From: Bacteroidota bacterium
GTDB lineage: Bacteria; Bacteroidota; Bacteroidia; Cytophagales; Cyclobacteriaceae
NCBI GenBank assembly: GCA_023393375.1
Contig: JAEWLI010000166.1
Location: 62,001-126,000, forward strand
Direction: 5' to 3'
DNA: 64,000 nt
Made by a program: the position numbers and the translations under genes
Notes under the pieces: model-generated
The model's database searches: none
What the model was told of the DNA's origin: nothing
The model's input: the letters and a program-made list of their open reading frames with translations, nothing else
In this document: piece by piece, positions 60,595 to 64,000 of the stretch
How the letters are laid out: the number at the start of each line of letters is the position of its first letter
Position numbering within the stretch: position 1 is the stretch's first letter

Positions 60595-61926
60595 GTGCAG
60601 GGAAATTCAGAAATTAAAAAAATTGCATTTTATACACTTGGTTGCAAATTAAATTTCTCCGAAACATCTACCATTGCCCGAAAATTTGAAGAAAACGGGT
60701 TTACAAGGGTAGAGTTTGATCAGAAGCCGGATGTATTTATCATCAACACTTGTTCGGTGACTGATAATGCTGATAAAAAATGCCGCAAGGTGGTAAGGGA
60801 AGCAAAAAATATATCCCCCCATGCGCATGTATTTATCATTGGATGTTATGCACAATTAAAACCTGAAGAAATCACGTCTATTCCAGGAGTGAACGCAGTT
60901 TTAGGGGCTGCTGAGAAGTTCCAGTTGCCTGATTTACTGCCCCAGTTATTAAAAAATTCCGAGCCTGTAGCTATTTGTTCTGATATTGATGCAGCAAAAC
61001 AATATAATAGTGCGTATTCTGTTTTCGACAGAACCCGTACATTTTTGAAAGTACAGGATGGTTGTGATTATTCATGCACTTTTTGCACGATTCCTTTGGC
61101 CAGGGGCGAAAGTAGGAGTGACACCATAGATAATATATTAAAGGCAACTAAAGAAATTTCAGCTGAAAATATCAAGGAAATTGTATTAACTGGAGTTAAT
61201 ACAGGCGATTTCGGTATACGGGATGGCGTAAGGTATGATAAATTTATCGATCTTGCCATGGCTCTTGAAAATACGGAAGGTATTGAGCGGTTTAGGATAT
61301 CTTCCATCGAACCCAACCTGTTAACCGATGAAATCATTCAATTGGTAGCCTGTTCCAAGAAGTTTATGCCTCATTTTCATATTCCACTTCAATCTGGTTC
61401 AAATAAGATCCTCAAGTTGATGCGTCGTCGTTATCTAAAGGAGCTTTATGCAGAAAAAGTCGAGCAAATCCGTGATCTGATACCCCACTGTTGTATTGGG
61501 GTGGATGTGATAACCGGTTTTCCCGGGGAGACTGAAAAGGATTTCCTTGAGACATACCAATTTCTCAATGAGTTGGATATTTCTTATTTGCATGTCTTCC
61601 CATATTCTGAAAGACCGGATACACCGGCTATTGCATTTGAAGGTTCGGTTATGATTGAAGAGCGCAACAACCGATCGAAAATGCTCAGAAGCTTGTCTAT
61701 CAAAAAAAGAAGAGCTTTTTATGAAAGTCAACTTGGTATAACACGTCCGGTATTATTCGAAGATGACATTGAAGATGGTAATATATCAGGTTTTACAGAT
61801 AATTACATCAGGGTAGTCACTAAATATGACCCAGTACTGGTGAATGAAATTAAAATGGTAAAATTAAGCAGGATTAATAATTCAGGTATTGTAGAAATTA
61901 CAGAACCTGATCACGCTTTCATATAA
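60595..61926 (+). CDS. mtaB: tRNA t6A37 methylthiotransferase MtaB
   Basis: The recognisable start region (IKKIAFYTLGCKLNFSET) follows a GTG at 60595 giving 443 residues. The longest ORF starts at ATG 60460 but has 45 extra residues that do not look like family sequence. The radical-SAM domain has CDYSCTFCTIPLARGESRS (Cys-x3-Cys-x2-Cys). The N-terminal UPF0004 domain has TLGCKLN, NTCSVTDNADKKC and IIGCYAQLK, the second iron-sulfur cluster. A C-terminal TRAM-like part follows. It adds a methylthio group to t6A37 of tRNA. Confidence 0.93.
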   Translation: MQGNSEIKKIAFYTLGCKLNFSETSTIARKFEENGFTRVEFDQKPDVFIINTCSVTDNADKKCRKVVREAKNISPHAHVFIIGCYAQLKPEEITSIPGVNAVLGAAEKFQLPDLLPQLLKNSEPVAICSDIDAAKQYNSAYSVFDRTRTFLKVQDGCDYSCTFCTIPLARGESRSDTIDNILKATKEISAENIKEIVLTGVNTGDFGIRDGVRYDKFIDLAMALENTEGIERFRISSIEPNLLTDEIIQLVACSKKFMPHFHIPLQSGSNKILKLMRRRYLKELYAEKVEQIRDLIPHCCIGVDVITGFPGETEKDFLETYQFLNELDISYLHVFPYSERPDTPAIAFEGSVMIEERNNRSKMLRSLSIKKRRAFYESQLGITRPVLFEDDIEDGNISGFTDNYIRVVTKYDPVLVNEIKMVKLSRINNSGIVEITEPDHAFI

Positions 61927-61941
61927 GATAAAAAGTTGAGA

Positions 61942-62298
61942 CTAAATTTTTATAATCCCGGCTTCAATATTTTCATCCTTCAATATCTTTTGTGCATAAT
62001 TCATTTTTCCATCAGGAACAAGAAGAAAAAAATGGCCGTTTTTGTGTTTGGCTACTGCAGATAGCAAACTCCATTTATCAATGAGCCTGCTCTTATCCCT
62101 TTTTGCTGTTCTTACAATTTCAAAATAACACTTTCCTTCATTTTGTTTTGCCGTGAGATCAGGAGTGAATTCGGTATCAGAACCTTTTTTTAAAAGCCTT
62201 GAAGGTGGATCAAACTCTTCCACATCTGCATGTATTTCTTCAAAACCTCTGCTCTTTAGGATATTGGCAGCATATGATAGAATTGATTTTTCTTCCAT
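61942..62298 (-). CDS. Hypothetical protein, possibly nuclease-like fold
   Basis: The 118-residue protein has no membrane part. The stretch TPDLTAKQNEGKCYFEIVRTAKRDK (about 45-70) has the order of a PD-(D/E)xK nuclease core: PD, beta strand with Glu, then Lys further on. However, the (D/E)xK element itself is not intact, so this is weak. The end (HFFLLVPDGKMNYAQKILKDENI) resembles the closing strand-helix of such folds. No family is recognised. It is convergent with mtaB. Confidence 0.6.
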   Translation of the reverse strand: MEEKSILSYAANILKSRGFEEIHADVEEFDPPSRLLKKGSDTEFTPDLTAKQNEGKCYFEIVRTAKRDKSRLIDKWSLLSAVAKHKNGHFFLLVPDGKMNYAQKILKDENIEAGIIKI

Positions 62299-62564
62299 AA
62301 TTTTTGAGATTTTAATAATTCCCTAAGGATAAGTTACAAGTTAATTTTGTGTTTTGGTGTCAAGTGGAGTCAGGAGAAAATAGAGACTACATAAAATACA
62401 ACCACCTATGCTTAGAATTGTTCATTTTTTTTACTTAAGAACTTGACCTGTACAAAGACAATAAGCGCACAAAAATGAAAAATCTTACGTTTGTCTATTA
62501 TCAATTTCTTTTTCTCAACGTAAAGATTAATATTATTCTATTTTTACCAATAGAAATTATCAGG

Positions 62565-62993
62565 ATGAAATTAAACATTTTCAATCGTAATCATCAACAA
62601 AAAAATCAGAGCCATGTAAAAAATCTGATAGAGGTAGCTTTGTCTGACGGCAGTATTGATGACGAGGAAATGATGTTATTATTAAATCTGGCTACACGCC
62701 TGGGCATTTCAAAGGAAGAAATCTATCAGATAAAGATGAACCCTGGAAACGTAAAATTCAATCCTCCAAAGAGTTCAAAAGAAAGGTTCAATCAGATTTA
62801 TGATCTGGTATGCATGATGATGATAGATGGACAAGTAAACAAAAATGAGCTGAAGTTATGTAAAGAATTGGCTTTAAGACTAGGTTATTTACCTTTGATA
62901 GTTGATGATTTTATTTTGATGATCACAAAAAATATTTCGGAAGGGGTTTCTTCACGTGATACTTTTAATAAAGCTATAAAATTATACAGATAA
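62565..62993 (+). CDS. TerB-like domain protein
   Basis: Start at MKLNIFNRNHQQKNQ (62565), giving 142 residues; the upstream hydrophobic ORF part is unlikely. Two helical repeats are visible: NLIEVALSDGSIDDEEMMLLLNLATRLGISKEEI and DLVCMMMIDGQVNKNELKLCKELALRLGY, with the acidic DG(S/Q)-xx-(D/N)E motif of TerB-like proteins. In that family the acidic residues bind metal. No ter gene is near. Confidence 0.75.
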   Translation: MKLNIFNRNHQQKNQSHVKNLIEVALSDGSIDDEEMMLLLNLATRLGISKEEIYQIKMNPGNVKFNPPKSSKERFNQIYDLVCMMMIDGQVNKNELKLCKELALRLGYLPLIVDDFILMITKNISEGVSSRDTFNKAIKLYR

Positions 62994-63029
62994 ATAATTA
63001 GGACATATTTTGAAAGCAAAAACGGAAAG

Positions 63030-63057
63030 GTCATGGCAATTAGTCATGACTTTTTTT
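63030..63057 (+). terminator. Terminator between convergent genes
   Basis: GTCATG (63030-63035) / CATGAC (63045-63050) forms a 6-bp stem with a 9-nt loop followed by seven T. It ends the TerB-like gene. Confidence 0.7.
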
Positions 63058-64000
63058 ATCGCCATTTAAAAATTTTTAAGGCAAATGTAAAAAAAATAAC
63101 TCCCAAACCCAGTAAAATGGCAATTTCCTGCCAAACATGAATCAATGATGCACCCTCATTAAAAACTGCTCGCATCGCGTCAGCTACCAGGGTCAAAGGC
63201 AAGAACTTCACTATTCCCACAGCCCAATCGGGAAAGTTTTCATAAGAAAAGAATATGCCTGAAAGAATGAGCATTGGCATGGTCGTGGCATTTATTAATC
63301 CATTTCCCACCTGACTGTGTTCCGCCCTCGACGCCAATAATACAGCAAGTGCCGAGAAAGTAACAACTCCAGAAATAATGGCAAGTAACAAAGTGGGCAG
63401 ATTCCCCTGTATTTCTACCCCAAAGGCCCAGTGGGCAAATAAATATATGATCGACATTTCAAAGATCAATAGCAAAGCTCTACTGACTACCTGTGACAGC
63501 AGAAACACTGCTTTGTTCATTGGTGTTGCTACCATTCTTCGCATCAGCTTTTTAATGCGAAAGTCAATCAGGTTCCATCCTATTCCCCACAGGCATGAAT
63601 TCATTATTCCCATTGCCAATAATCCTGGAACAAGAAAATCTATATACCTGTGCCCGCTTGTGGTGATGTAGGAAGTTTTAAACTTGTCCTTGTCGGAAGA
63701 CATTAACGCATGGGTTGCCAAAAGATAGGTCATTCGGGCATCGCTATTGTCCGGGTCAAAGTGAAAATACATTTCATTTTCCACTGATGGTTTGACATAT
63801 ACCGACAACTGTCCACGTTTGGTTCTTAGTAAGGCATCTTTTTCTGATAGAAATATGATTTTAAAACTACCGGTTTTCTCAAGAGAGTCCAATTGTTGTT
63901 GAAAAGTAGCATCATATTGAGCCTTGTCACCAACTACTGCTATGGTTCTTTTTTCTGCAGGACGGTGCATAAAAGCTAACCCCAATACGACGATCATGAG
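63056..64000 (-). CDS. ABC-2 type transporter permease, 5'-truncated by the window edge
   Basis: At least 313 residues lie in the window. The ATG at 63997 is probably internal because the family has a further ~30 residues and a TM1 before it. A large extracytoplasmic domain (about 15-110: RTIAVVGDKAQYDATFQQQLDSLEKTG) follows TM1. The C-terminal half has about five TM segments (FLVPGLLAMGIMNSCLWGIGWNLIDFRIKKLMRRMVATPMNKAVFLLSQVV; MPMLILSGIFFSYENFPDWAVGIVKFLPLTLVADAMRAVFNEG), typical of NatB/YhfG-like exporters. The ATPase lies outside the window. Confidence 0.85.
   Translation of the reverse strand, partial: LMIVVLGLAFMHRPAEKRTIAVVGDKAQYDATFQQQLDSLEKTGSFKIIFLSEKDALLRTKRGQLSVYVKPSVENEMYFHFDPDNSDARMTYLLATHALMSSDKDKFKTSYITTSGHRYIDFLVPGLLAMGIMNSCLWGIGWNLIDFRIKKLMRRMVATPMNKAVFLLSQVVSRALLLIFEMSIIYLFAHWAFGVEIQGNLPTLLLAIISGVVTFSALAVLLASRAEHSQVGNGLINATTMPMLILSGIFFSYENFPDWAVGIVKFLPLTLVADAMRAVFNEGASLIHVWQEIAILLGLGVIFFTFALKIFKWR

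Noticed and set aside
1..64000. CRISPR array, tRNA or rRNA genes
   Set aside because: I looked through the intergenic regions for regularly spaced repeats and cloverleaf-like blocks and found none that convinced me; a tRNAscan and CRISPR-finder run would settle it.

Overview
The window is a chromosomal stretch of a Bacteroidota bacterium, most likely of the Cytophagales type. The DNA is AT-rich. Most genes lack a Shine-Dalgarno sequence, and several intergenic regions carry TAnnTTTG, the -7 element of the Bacteroidota primary sigma factor; one promoter (mpl) has a perfect TTTG-N19-TAnnTTTG. Phylum-typical families are present: carboxypeptidase-regulatory-domain proteins, a TonB-receptor-like barrel, an HYC_CC_PP metal protein, DUF3347 proteins, DUF7282-like lipoproteins and the thrS-infC-rpmI-rplT order. 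There is no prophage, CRISPR array, rRNA, tRNA or intact insertion sequence. This is mostly housekeeping DNA with scattered accessory genes.

Layout. 1-4.3 kb: the end of a degenerate ABC ATPase, a DnaQ-like exonuclease, mpl (murein recycling) and dnaB. 4.3-5.0 kb: a gene-free stretch with the dnaB terminator, a GC-rich palindrome and a MITE-like inverted repeat. 5.0-9.4 kb (minus): TPR lipoprotein, thrS, infC, rpmI, rplT; infC starts at a rare AUU codon behind a perfect GGAGG. 9.6-24.5 kb: single genes, including a soluble histidine kinase with two STAS-like domains, a 45-residue acidic ORF, a PatB/MalY lyase, a zinc-ribbon membrane protein, a GNAT-nitrilase fusion, mdh, a BrkB protein paired with an App1-like phosphatase, a YCII protein with an ECF42-type sigma factor, and an AI-2E transporter. 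24.7-30.3 kb: hydrolase, dtd, a MazG-like enzyme, a dispersed-repeat cluster, comB-gcvT, apaG, a methyltransferase and a DUF302 protein.

30.4-38.8 kb is a copper/heavy-metal efflux locus: an HYC_CC_PP protein, a CusA-type RND pump, a TolC-type channel with a Met-rich insert, a CusB-type adaptor carrying a metal-binding domain and a DUF3347 domain, and a free DUF3347 protein. 38.9-42.8 kb: a carboxypeptidase-like-domain protein, a small lipoprotein, a DnaQ/GIY-YIG fusion nuclease and a hydrolase. 43.0-47.4 kb: a putative histidine leader peptide followed by hisGDCB. 47.5-52.1 kb: guaA (apparently leaderless), a periplasmic-binding-fold protein and hemL. 52.3-57.6 kb: an outer-membrane barrel, a CoA-pyrophosphatase-type Nudix enzyme, a lipoprotein and a TonB-receptor-like barrel. 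57.7-60.1 kb (minus): P-II, ammonium transporter and porin, a nitrogen cluster with a 13-bp perfect hairpin between the last two. 60.5-64 kb: mtaB, two hypotheticals and the truncated start of an ABC-2 permease.

The observations most worth following are the his leader peptide, the AUU/SD start of infC, the 45-aa acidic ORF, the catalytically dead-looking ABC ATPase, the intercistronic amt-porin hairpin and the MITE-like element.
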